Source of the DNA: Calditerrivibrio sp.
GTDB lineage: Bacteria > Chrysiogenota > Deferribacteres > Deferribacterales > Calditerrivibrionaceae
NCBI GenBank assembly: GCA_026415135.1
Contig: JAOAHS010000037.1
Span: 1-64,000, forward strand
Reading direction: 5' to 3'
DNA length: 64,000 nucleotides
In this document: one piece after another, positions 9,601 through 16,581 of the stretch
Layout of the letters: each line of letters begins with the position of its first letter
Numbering within the stretch: position 1 is the stretch's first letter
Notes under the pieces: generated by a model
The model's input: only the letters and a program-made list of their open reading frames with translations
Database searches by the model: none
Told to the model about the DNA's origin: nothing
Translations under genes and position numbers: made by a program

Positions 9601-9841
9601 CACCTAAATCATCATGAGTAGCACCAAGACCATTGTAATTAGCAGCCAAACATTCGTAATCCCCTGCACACATAGAAAGGGATTGTTGGTAGTATTGTAA
9701 GGCCTCCTTATACCTTTTTTCTTTGTATGCCTTATCTGCAAGCTCCCAAATTTTCCCGGCTTCTACCTTACAATATACCTGAGCTGTAGAAAAAAAGAAC
9801 AACCCTAACAGGCAAAATACTACTTTTCTCATATCCATCAT
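6647..9841 (-). CDS. Exported TPR-CHAT domain protein (caspase-like protease fold)
   Basis: A 1064-residue protein. Residues 1-24 form a signal peptide (MRKVVFCLLGLFFFSTAQ). From about 28 to 490 there are consecutive tetratricopeptide repeats of Kinesin-light-chain type, for example YDKAIFYYEKAIE and YEKALEYYNESMK. A helical linker follows (about 540-670). The last 370 residues form a CHAT domain, with HFATHASL around residues 924-931 and LSACVTGVG at 974-982, which supply the expected His928/Cys977 dyad. The end SLWEVASDVA...FYWAVFILHG is also diagnostic. CHAT proteases are caspase/separase relatives, usually cytoplasmic; an export signal makes this one unusual. Substrate unknown. There are nearby in-frame ATGs at 9838 and 9832 and no strong ribosome binding site, so the exact start is uncertain. 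Confidence 0.92.
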   Translation of the reverse strand: MMDMRKVVFCLLGLFFFSTAQVYCKVEAGKIWELADKAYKEKRYKEALQYYQQSLSMCAGDYECLAANYNGLGATHDDLGEYDKAIFYYEKAIETNRRWGNREWLADNLLLAGMVYYKSSSDYEKAYRYLTESKKIFTDLGLKNTLDIVYHELGKAARATGRYNEAITSFNESIKLYREKKDEQSVGATLFQLGITYLLKGQPNDALKYFEESLVISKKYDDHEGVSIVLRAMGDAYVDTFRYERAISQYEEAIKIQRRYNLIKELATTLNNVGTLYSDLSKYEKALEYYNESMKYVKNINDLPLLSSLNNNMGNLYGKMGYLDKAFDYYKNALDIERKLVRPAVLSNILNNIGMEYFRRGQLKEAFKYINESLEIERKLQNPHSLEIRLNNLGAIYLRMKKYKEAEDVFLERRRLEASVRPNKLLHTGLVELYIKTKRYDEAIKLLNETPITPRDGVKKEIEYYIQLGLALKGKGQLQEAAINLMNAINLIEDMRQSLIDREQFFLGGSYYSRLLPYRELVSIMVEMSERGQSVVYGSRFTVKPETYLYEVKTRRSAFNFSTLGSNPKSVAFYFAELTKARTLLEIISNARKQSETVYVPEKLREAEKRLLSDLNFVEGRWTEALKKGDEALKQLMLEKEKIKKLLDELISVYRTNYPRYAALYYPSSVKAEGLPLRDNEVLLEYMLSDDITYLFVVKREGVKEVVRIPIEKETLEDIVKTFMEPLNTKRPELFSIKTAKTLYNLLFSKAVEHVKKGEKIIIVPDGILGLLPFEALVVEEGKSFQDSVFLADRFVISYYQSATILSLNRVLQKKEQPELLFAVGNPIYSAYDPRYVEWKKGNVAKTTLDSRYSFRGVAIKSKLDGELEEQIIDFPPLPETEEEIKEIAKIMGVKMEPPKILLSIFANETNVKKANLQNYKYLHFATHASLPLQIKGVNEPFIILNQVENSLDDGFLTLSEVSAMTLTADMVVLSACVTGVGKEIEGEGVVSFARAFQQAGAKSVVVSLWEVASDVAVDYMKRFYTHIKSGKDRSEAIKLTRSEIKTKYPNPFYWAVFILHGES

Positions 9842-9898
9842 TATAATATATATTGAAACAAATTCAAGAAACTTTAAGGATTTGCTTTTAAACTGATA

Positions 9899-9945
9899 AT
9901 AAAAATCTGGACAAAGTAACCAAAAGAATAGTTACTCCATCCAGA
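9899..9945 (-). terminator. Rho-independent terminator of the cytochrome gene
   Basis: Arms at 9906-9920 and 9931-9945 pair along all 15 positions, allowing three G-T pairs, around a 10-base loop. On the minus strand the stem is followed by TTTTTATT. It lies 19 bases beyond the stop codon of the cytochrome gene and separates it from the TPR-CHAT gene. Confidence 0.85.
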
Positions 9946-9963
9946 GATAGATACCATACATTT

Positions 9964-10290
9964 CTAGCCTTCACATGTCTCTGGCGCTTTACTATCTAAT
10001 GAATGCTCCAAAAGATATTGATGGATATTTCTTAAATCCTCTTCCGTAAGTTTAGCTTTTTCAAGCTCATTGTTCTTGTGAATCTTTCTTAACCTATCAA
10101 AATTGTTTGTGAAATAAGAGTCCCACTTACTAGCAGTATAGCTATTTGGTACTATGCCATCTTTTTTATGGCACATCTGATAGCAGTTTTTACGAAATTT
10201 TCTTCTACCATCTCTTGTATTAGCCGCAAAAAGGGAAGTAACAAAGGCTATCAGCAACAAAATAGCTACAAAAAAATAAAATTTCCTCAT
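9964..10290 (-). CDS. Small exported monohaem cytochrome c with CX3CH site
   Basis: A 108-residue protein with a signal peptide (residues 1-22, ending SLFA-A). Residues 36-41 read CYQMCH, a haem-attachment motif with three rather than two residues between the cysteines. The surrounding DGRRKFRKN...KKDGIVPNSYTASKWDSYF and the helical C-terminus (EEDLRNIHQYLLEH) fit a class I cytochrome c layout. A C-terminal cysteine near the end is not part of a haem site. The start was moved to ATG at 10290 because GGAGG lies five bases upstream; a further upstream ATG at 10302 has no such site. It would act in periplasmic electron transfer. It stands alone with its own terminator. Cytochrome assignment is good; haem binding through CX3CH needs test. 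Confidence 0.75.
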   Translation of the reverse strand: MRKFYFFVAILLLIAFVTSLFAANTRDGRRKFRKNCYQMCHKKDGIVPNSYTASKWDSYFTNNFDRLRKIHKNNELEKAKLTEEDLRNIHQYLLEHSLDSKAPETCEG

Positions 10291-10408
10291 AAAAACCTCC
10301 ATATCTGGATAAATAAACCTATGTTAAATATATCGCTTTTTAAATTAAAAATCAATAAAAATTTATAAATATATTGAAAAAAAATTATAAATGATTTAGA
10401 AGGATACC

Positions 10409-11809
10409 ATGAATATTCGTGCTTTTAGATTACAGGATGACATACTAAACGAAAAGCAAAAATCCTTCATCCTTGATCTTACCAATAGGTATAACAGTAA
10501 AACCTCTAAATCCAAACGTTATGTTTCCCAAAACAGATACCACCTCTGTGATTGGATAAATTCCCTTGGATTTAAATTAAGCTTAAAAGAGATGATTTAT
10601 CCCATCATCTCCCAATCATCAGAAGGAGCCTATTTCATAGATATAGATGGTAATAGATATATAGATATCGCAATGGGTTATGGGGTATGTTTTCATGGAC
10701 ATAAACCAAAGTTTGTGGTAGATGCCATAAAAGAACGATTGGAAAGGGGATTTGAGCTTGGCCCTCAAACAGTAGAGACCGGTGAAGCAGCCTATCTCAT
10801 CCACAAACTCACTGGGGTTGAAAGGGTCACCTTCTGTGGAACAGGCTCAGAAGCTGTAATGTTTGCCTTAAGGATTGCCAGAGCCTATACAAAAAAAGAT
10901 AAAGTAGTGATTTTTGCTAACTCTTTTCACGGTACTTTTGATGGCATTCTGGGGAAAACAGATGGAGAAAGCACAACTGCCATATCACCAGGTACCCCTC
11001 AGGGGATGATAAAAGATATCGTCGTTTTGGAATACGGATCAGAAAAAGCCCTTGACTATATAAGAAAAAATGCCCATAGCTTAGCAGCTGTAATGGTTGA
11101 ACCTGTGCAGACCCGAAACCCATCTTTAAGACCAATAGGTTTTTTAAAAGAATTAAGAAGTCTTGCTAATCAACATTGTTTTGTATTGATCTTTGACGAA
11201 ACAGTTACAGGTTTTAGGGTACACAGTGGTGGAGTACAAAAAGCTTTTAATATAAACGCCGATTTGGTGATATACGGTAAAGCATTAGGTGGTGGGCTAC
11301 CGATAAGCGCTGTCTGTGGTAGAGCTGATATCATGAAGGTTGTTGACGGTGGCTATTATCAGTTTGGTGATCTATCCCATCCAGACCCTTATGTGATCTT
11401 TTTTGCAGGAACATATTTCAAACATCCATTATCTATAGTATCTACCCTTGCTTCGTTAAAAGAGATATACAAAAACAATAATAGGTTACAAAACTACACC
11501 AACAAGCTCACAAAAAAACTTGTAAGTAAATTAAACGATATGTTCCAAAAGAAAAAGGTACCTATTGTAGTTCATCACTATTCATCCTTTTTTCGCTTTT
11601 TTACTGTGGACCCATATCCATTTACCAGCGATCCCATTGAACTTGAGATCTTCTTTCTACTTATGATCTTAAAAGGTGTTTATACTTGGGAGAGAAGAAT
11701 ATGTTATCTCTCAACAGCCCACACAGAGGAAGATATATCATCGGTAATCAAGCACGCTGAAACATCTATTGATGAGATGAGAGATGGTGGTTTTGAGTTT
11801 ACCACCTGA
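10409..11809 (+). CDS. Class III PLP aminotransferase, NRPS/PKS-embedded type, stand-alone
   Basis: A 466-residue PLP enzyme of aminotransferase class III. YFIDIDGNRYIDIAMGYG (75-92), GTGSEAVMFALR (144-155), FDETVTGFR (262-270) with cofactor Asp263, and YGKALGGGLP (289-298) with the Schiff-base Lys291 are all visible. The N-terminal extension with NRYNSKTSKSKRY and LKEMIYPI closely resembles the aminotransferase domains built into mixed PKS-NRPS enzymes such as mycosubtilin synthetase rather than plain HemL (glutamate-1-semialdehyde mutase). No synthetase is present in the window. It is an isolated plus-strand gene whose stop codon abuts the stop of the rhodanese gene. AGAAGGA precedes the ATG. 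Substrate unknown. Confidence 0.85.
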   Translation: MNIRAFRLQDDILNEKQKSFILDLTNRYNSKTSKSKRYVSQNRYHLCDWINSLGFKLSLKEMIYPIISQSSEGAYFIDIDGNRYIDIAMGYGVCFHGHKPKFVVDAIKERLERGFELGPQTVETGEAAYLIHKLTGVERVTFCGTGSEAVMFALRIARAYTKKDKVVIFANSFHGTFDGILGKTDGESTTAISPGTPQGMIKDIVVLEYGSEKALDYIRKNAHSLAAVMVEPVQTRNPSLRPIGFLKELRSLANQHCFVLIFDETVTGFRVHSGGVQKAFNINADLVIYGKALGGGLPISAVCGRADIMKVVDGGYYQFGDLSHPDPYVIFFAGTYFKHPLSIVSTLASLKEIYKNNNRLQNYTNKLTKKLVSKLNDMFQKKKVPIVVHHYSSFFRFFTVDPYPFTSDPIELEIFFLLMILKGVYTWERRICYLSTAHTEEDISSVIKHAETSIDEMRDGGFEFTT

Positions 11810-12487
11810 TCATTCGATTATTCTTGCCTTTCCATTTTCAAAAATAACTGCCGCAGAAAGATAAAAAATTTCACCCTTTTTAAACACCCCATTATCCAGC
11901 AAGAAATGGTAAATATCCTCGCTCCGAGCTCCAGAAGAACAATAAAATATTATTTTTCTATCCCTCGGTAGTTTATGATAGTTTCCAATAATAAAACCAT
12001 ACGGAAAGTTTACAGCTCCTCTAATATGGGCCGAATGATATTTAGTTGGATCATTAAGATCCACTAAAAGGTACTTATCCCCTCCATGTTTTATTAGATC
12101 TATGAAGTCTGCTTTTCTTAATTTTCCATCATCAGGTTTTTCTTCTATGATAATATTGTTTTTCCTTATCCACTCTTCTAACCCACCACTAAATAGATAA
12201 ACGTTTTTATAACCCAAGGAGATAGCCTTTCTCGCAGAGTTTGGAGATAAAACACAGTGAGGATTTTTACAATAAAAAATAAGTGGGATGTCATAAGAAG
12301 TTGGTAAAAAATGCATTAGCTCCGAAAACTCATCATCTGGAATATTTATAGCTCCATCGATATGAAATTTTGCAAAAGAGCTTCTACCCCTTGAATCCAC
12401 AAGACAATGCTCTTTTTTTCTCAACTCTAATAGTTCATTATAATCGATCTCTATCGGTACAACCTCTTTCCTCTTCCACCATAGCAT
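11810..12487 (-). CDS. Protein with two rhodanese domains
   Basis: A 225-residue protein with two rhodanese-like modules. The first (about 10-115) contains CLVDSRGRSSFAKFHIDGAINIP and FYCKNPHC, the second (about 125-225) HIRGAVNFPYG and FYCSSGARSED with the active-site loop Cys-Ser-Ser-Gly-Ala-Arg-Ser. Both keep a cysteine at the active position, so both could carry persulphide sulphur. No signal peptide, so cytoplasmic. It is the last gene of the operon that starts with the FAD/Fe-S dehydrogenase; two bases separate it from the DUF3783 gene upstream. Physiological role unknown; sulphur relay to MiaB, which sits in the same operon and needs sulphur, is an attractive but untested idea. Confidence 0.85.
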   Translation of the reverse strand: MLWWKRKEVVPIEIDYNELLELRKKEHCLVDSRGRSSFAKFHIDGAINIPDDEFSELMHFLPTSYDIPLIFYCKNPHCVLSPNSARKAISLGYKNVYLFSGGLEEWIRKNNIIIEEKPDDGKLRKADFIDLIKHGGDKYLLVDLNDPTKYHSAHIRGAVNFPYGFIIGNYHKLPRDRKIIFYCSSGARSEDIYHFLLDNGVFKKGEIFYLSAAVIFENGKARIIE

Positions 12488-12489
12488 AG

Positions 12490-12837
12490 CTATAACCTAC
12501 TAAGCAGTTTTGCTTCCTCTTCCAATAAATGTTCAAAGAGATAACCTAAAGTCCATCTTATAGAATGCTCTGTGATCATGGCCATTATAGGCCTTTTTAG
12601 ATTTAACCCTTTGTACGTCTGGATAAAATCACCTATCTCATCTTTGGTTAGTCCATCAAAAAGAATAAACCTCCTACTCATCTTGGAACCCTTCTTAGAG
12701 CTTTCAGATAATGAACTCAAAACAGTACCCATATCCTCTTCAAATATTTCTTTTATGTCATAGACAACATTTTTAGATAAAAGATCGATCTCATCCTCCG
12801 AAAAACCACCCAAAAAGATACACTTTTTAATGTCCAT
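12490..12837 (-). CDS. DUF3783 family protein
   Basis: A 115-residue protein of no known function. The second half has the DUF3783 pattern: FILFDGLTKDEIGDFIQTYK, then a conserved LKRPIMAMITEHSIRWTLGYLFEHLLEEE. The first half repeats a similar idea (CIFLGGFSEDEIDLL), suggesting a degenerate duplicated fold. It has no signal peptide or transmembrane segment. Its start overlaps the 3' end of the nitrilase gene by 11 bases, so translation is probably coupled. It resides in a conserved-looking operon with miaB and the bifunctional-nuclease-domain gene. No function can be assigned. Confidence 0.75.
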   Translation of the reverse strand: MDIKKCIFLGGFSEDEIDLLSKNVVYDIKEIFEEDMGTVLSSLSESSKKGSKMSRRFILFDGLTKDEIGDFIQTYKGLNLKRPIMAMITEHSIRWTLGYLFEHLLEEEAKLLSRL

Positions 12838-13576
12838 AGATATCAGCTCTCAGATACGACAAAATAGGTATCTTTTTTCTAAACTCTTTGGCTTCGTCTA
12901 TGTTTATATCTACACTACCTACAGCATCAACCTGTCTACCCAAAGTTAGAAGCGTCTCCCCACTTGGAGAGATCACCCTTGACTCACCAGCAAACTCTTC
13001 CCCCCAAATACATCCCACAGCATTACAGAGCACGAAAAAAGATTGATTCTCTATAGCTCTTGCTGTTGCAAGGGTTACCAGATGTTCCCTTCTGGATGAT
13101 GGCCATTCTGCAGGTAGAAAAAACAGGTCCACACCTGATTTAAAGTATACTCTAAACATCTCAGGATAGCGTAGATCAAAACATACAGCACATCCACACA
13201 CAGCACCATTTAGCCTAAAGGCAGCCAACCCTCTACCTTTTTCAAAATGCTTATCTTCCTCCATGAGGGGAAACAGGTGGGTTTTATCATATGGGAAATC
13301 GTATCCATTGTCATTTTTTAGAAAAAAAGAATTATACTTTTTTCCATCTATTTTCCTAACAATGGAACCAACATAGGTATTCCCATCCGGAAGTTGTTTT
13401 ACTATACTGTGATGATCATCTGGAAGTTTATCTATATGCTTATAATTAAAGCCAGTAGTCCATAGCTCTGGTAAAACTACTACCGAACCTTTTATACTAC
13501 TAACAAGATCTGACACTTTTTCCAGATTTTTATCAGGATCCTCTTCTATTCTTATCTGCACTAAAGTTATATTCAC
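12827..13576 (-). CDS. Carbon-nitrogen hydrolase (nitrilase superfamily, omega-amidase-like)
   Basis: A 249-residue nitrilase-superfamily enzyme. The Glu-Lys-Cys triad is visible: Glu in VVLPELWTTGF (about residue 37), Lys in YDKTHLFPLMEE (about 98), and Cys in CAVCFDLRYPEMFR (about 134). The short length and these motifs fit the omega-amidase/Nit2-like branch, which hydrolyses alpha-ketoglutaramate-type amides; other amidase substrates cannot be excluded. Cytoplasmic. It lies 7 bases after the bifunctional-nuclease-domain gene and overlaps the DUF3783 gene. A second nitrilase-fold gene near 44 kb is a different type linked to nadE. Confidence 0.85.
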   Translation of the reverse strand: MNITLVQIRIEEDPDKNLEKVSDLVSSIKGSVVVLPELWTTGFNYKHIDKLPDDHHSIVKQLPDGNTYVGSIVRKIDGKKYNSFFLKNDNGYDFPYDKTHLFPLMEEDKHFEKGRGLAAFRLNGAVCGCAVCFDLRYPEMFRVYFKSGVDLFFLPAEWPSSRREHLVTLATARAIENQSFFVLCNAVGCIWGEEFAGESRVISPSGETLLTLGRQVDAVGSVDINIDEAKEFRKKIPILSYLRADIYGH

Positions 13577-13583
13577 AGCTACC

Positions 13584-14057
13584 TCACGTATACTTTAGTT
13601 CTTGATCAACGATAATATGTTCTAAAAACTCTTTCTCATTCTCATTTAAACAGTCTTTAAAAATACATTTCTTTTTATCCACTACTTCATCTTCAACAAA
13701 AATGGGGGTATCCGTTCTTAAACTCAATGCTATCCCATCAGAAGGTCTGCACTCTATAGTGACAAGATTACCAGAATGTTCAAGCTCCATCCTGGCATGA
13801 AACACCCCATCAGAAAAAGCATAAATCACCATTCTATTCGTGCTGACATCACCAAGATTCAACAGAACATTTTTCATAAAATCATATACCATCGGCCTTG
13901 GGAAATTAAGAGAAGCAAGTACAGTATATATAGCCTCAGCTTCAAATGGTCCCACCGGCAAAGGTAAAATGATGTTTTCATCTAAACTTTGAAGTATCAC
14001 ATTATAACATGATAATAAAGGGTTTTTGATTACTGTTCTTACCTTAAACTGAATCAT
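13584..14057 (-). CDS. Bifunctional nuclease (BFN, DUF151) domain protein
   Basis: A 157-residue protein dominated by a BFN domain. Diagnostic parts are LPLPVGPFEAEAIY, a central RMELEHSGNLVTIECRPSDGIALSLRTDTPIFVEDEVV, and a hydrophilic tail. The RPSDGIALALR-type stretch is the family signature. Members have been described as having DNase/RNase activity in plants, but bacterial function is not established. The start ATG overlaps the miaB stop by four bases (ATGA), so translation is coupled. Cytoplasmic. Its steady co-occurrence with miaB in many bacterial phyla suggests a link with RNA modification, which is inference. Confidence 0.88.
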   Translation of the reverse strand: MIQFKVRTVIKNPLLSCYNVILQSLDENIILPLPVGPFEAEAIYTVLASLNFPRPMVYDFMKNVLLNLGDVSTNRMVIYAFSDGVFHARMELEHSGNLVTIECRPSDGIALSLRTDTPIFVEDEVVDKKKCIFKDCLNENEKEFLEHIIVDQELKYT

Positions 14058-15370
14058 TGGACCTCCAGAACTCCAAAAAGCGAATTTTTTTTAGCCTCAG
14101 CGATCTTTACCATAACAGTATCACCTAAGGAAAGCTTCTTAGGGGAAATGAAATTTACAATTCTATTTCTACGGTTTCTACCAGAATAGACATGAGAATC
14201 CTTTTTACTGCTTCCTTCCACCAATACTTCCTGATATTCACCCACTTGATTTAATAGAAGTCTGCTGGTGATTGCTTGCTGTAGGGTCAAAAGCCTATTT
14301 AATCTATCAGCTTTTTCTGCCGCAGACACATCATCTTTCATTTCTGCTGCACTTGTTCCTTTACGGGGGGAGTACTTGAAAGCAAATACAGTCTCATACT
14401 CCACCTTAGATATGGCTTCTAAGGTTTTCTCAAAATCCTTCTCATCCTCTTGAGGAAAACCTACAATAAAATCGGAAGACAAAGCAAGTCCTTTGATCCT
14501 CTCTTTTGCATAAAAAACCTTCTCATAGTACTCTTCAAGGGTATAACCCCTATTCATCTTCTTTAAGACTTCATCAGATCCAGCCTGAAGTGGTATATGA
14601 AGATATTCACATATTTTAGGCTCAGTAGCTATAAGATCAGCTAACTCTTTACTGAAATCCTTTGGATGTGAAGTAACAAACCTTATTCTATTTAAACCTT
14701 CTATTTTAGTTACCATATATAGAAATTGTGCAAAATCTATCTTTTCGTCAAGACTTTTTCCATAAGAATTGACATTTTGTCCCAAAAAAGTTACCTCTTT
14801 TACCCCTTGATCCACCAAATATTTTACCTCATCAAAGATGTCTTTATAATGCCTGCTTTTCTCTCTACCACGCACATAAGGCACTATACAATAACTACAA
14901 AAATTATCACAACCCTTCATAATGGTAACAAATGCCGATATAGATGTGGTTCTATGAAAAATAGGTACAGAAAAATCATCTGAAGAAAACTCTGTAATAA
15001 CAACTCTTTCACCTCTTTCAACCCTACTTATGGCTTCGTATAACCTGGGTATACCGTCTGTACCTAATACCAGATCCACATGCCGGTTTTCTTTCAAAAG
15101 CTTCTCCCCTTCTTCCTGCGCCACACAACCAGCAATAGCTATCTTAAAATCTGGATTATCACTTTTAAGCCTTTTCAGACGACCTATCTCGCTTCTTACC
15201 TTTTCTTTTGGCTTTTCCCTTACACTACAGGTGTTGATAACGGCAAAATCGGCCTCCAATGGATCATCTGTATGTTCATATCCCATCTCTTCGAAAATAG
15301 ACAATATTCTTTGGGAATCGTATTCATTCATCTGACAACCAAAAGTCCTGATATAAACCTTCTTAATCAT
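14054..15370 (-). CDS. miaB: tRNA-2-methylthio-N6-dimethylallyladenosine synthase MiaB
   Basis: A 438-residue radical-SAM methylthiotransferase. The N-terminal UPF0004 domain has RTFGCQMNEYDSQ and NTCSVREK with its cluster cysteines; the radical-SAM site is CDNFCSYCIVPYVRGRE, a CX3CX2C motif near residue 150; a TRAM domain closes the C-terminus (about 370-437). MiaB converts i6A37 to ms2i6A37 in tRNAs reading UNN codons, using two [4Fe-4S] clusters. RxxNxVxxGxxExxxxGQNVNSYG-type order is preserved in the middle (TFLGQNVNSYG), separating it from RimO and MtaB. It overlaps both neighbours by four bases and lies in the centre of a seven-gene operon. Confidence 0.96.
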   Translation of the reverse strand: MIKKVYIRTFGCQMNEYDSQRILSIFEEMGYEHTDDPLEADFAVINTCSVREKPKEKVRSEIGRLKRLKSDNPDFKIAIAGCVAQEEGEKLLKENRHVDLVLGTDGIPRLYEAISRVERGERVVITEFSSDDFSVPIFHRTTSISAFVTIMKGCDNFCSYCIVPYVRGREKSRHYKDIFDEVKYLVDQGVKEVTFLGQNVNSYGKSLDEKIDFAQFLYMVTKIEGLNRIRFVTSHPKDFSKELADLIATEPKICEYLHIPLQAGSDEVLKKMNRGYTLEEYYEKVFYAKERIKGLALSSDFIVGFPQEDEKDFEKTLEAISKVEYETVFAFKYSPRKGTSAAEMKDDVSAAEKADRLNRLLTLQQAITSRLLLNQVGEYQEVLVEGSSKKDSHVYSGRNRRNRIVNFISPKKLSLGDTVMVKIAEAKKNSLFGVLEVQ

Positions 15371-16581
15371 TTTAACTCTCTACCAAACCTCTTGTTTATT
15401 TTATTTTTTAATTCCTCATCAGTTAGCAAACCGTAAAATCTCTTTAAATTCTTTTTATCCCTAATAAGACCATAGGCATAGGTGCTGTAATATATACTCA
15501 TCTGGTCATTTAATCCCTTACGCAAATTAATCACCGATGATGCCATACCTTCTTTAAGTAGCTGGTCTGTGATATTGTCGAGGTTACCGCACTTTCGCAA
15601 GTATTGATAGTTCTTTTGTTCTAAAAGATTTGCTTTTATTATTGGATACCCTATTTCGCACAAAATAAAGGTATAGTTATCAGGGATTGTATTGATCAAA
15701 TGTTTTAATCTTTTTACATCATTTTTATCGCTATAGACTTTGATCAAACTTTTGTAATATCTGTCATTCTTCTCTACAAAACATCTATCTATTAGATTTA
15801 TATCCACTTCTTTATTCAGCTTAAAATGGGCATCAAGGATCATACAATAGCTCTCAGGTAGAAGATCGATATGTTTATTATACTGATAAGATTTCAATAC
15901 ATCCTCAAACTTCCCTACTTTCCACACCCTTTCTATCGCCAAATTTATTGTATCTTTGTCCCTATACCTATTGTAAGCTTTCCAAAACTCCGTCATTAAC
16001 TCTAATCTGTATAACTTTATACTTAATTGTTTTATCTCATCATTTGAAAGATTAGAAAGATTTATCAATGAAAAAGCCTTTTTAATACTATCCACTTTGT
16101 CTATCTGCATAATATAGTAAAACCTGAGTCTGTCAGAGAGGTTTTCAGGATCTATCTCAGTATTATTATCGATGGAACATGATGTACCTAGAAGAGCATT
16201 TTTCAAGCTATAATCCCTATATTTTTCTATCAAATCGTAAGCCTGTGTACAATTATCCATTGCTGTAATGTAAACATGATCAAAAATCATCCCCCTTTTA
16301 TCAAAACGATTATCATCAATACCGTTAATCTGATAGAAATACCCCTTAGCTTTAACATAATCCTTCTTTAGAAGATATATCTTATAAAGTAGATACTTCG
16401 CAAAAATAGCTTCCTTACTTCTGTTATCCTTCTGGAGAAACTCCTCGAGATTCATAGCGGATATATCATAAAAACCATCGTTATAAGCACTCAAACCAAC
16501 ATAATAACTCTCTATCTCTGACCAACCAGTACTAAAAAAGCTAAACAATAAGAGCAATATTAAGATCAGTTTTTTATACAT
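15367..16581 (-). CDS. Exported TPR-like protein of unknown function
   Basis: A 404-residue protein with a signal peptide (MYKKLILILLLLFSFFSTGWS). The mature part is helical, with degenerate tetratricopeptide-like pairs: YYVGLSAYNDGFYDISAMNLEEFL, then EAIFAKYLLYKIYLLKKDYVKAKGYF, and further such helices toward residue 390. No catalytic motif was found. TPR-type solenoids in the periplasm usually serve in protein assembly or envelope complexes, but no partner can be named. The gene overlaps miaB by four bases and the dehydrogenase upstream by 16, so it is embedded in the operon. I do not recognise a named family. Confidence 0.7.
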   Translation of the reverse strand: MYKKLILILLLLFSFFSTGWSEIESYYVGLSAYNDGFYDISAMNLEEFLQKDNRSKEAIFAKYLLYKIYLLKKDYVKAKGYFYQINGIDDNRFDKRGMIFDHVYITAMDNCTQAYDLIEKYRDYSLKNALLGTSCSIDNNTEIDPENLSDRLRFYYIMQIDKVDSIKKAFSLINLSNLSNDEIKQLSIKLYRLELMTEFWKAYNRYRDKDTINLAIERVWKVGKFEDVLKSYQYNKHIDLLPESYCMILDAHFKLNKEVDINLIDRCFVEKNDRYYKSLIKVYSDKNDVKRLKHLINTIPDNYTFILCEIGYPIIKANLLEQKNYQYLRKCGNLDNITDQLLKEGMASSVINLRKGLNDQMSIYYSTYAYGLIRDKKNLKRFYGLLTDEELKNKINKRFGRELK

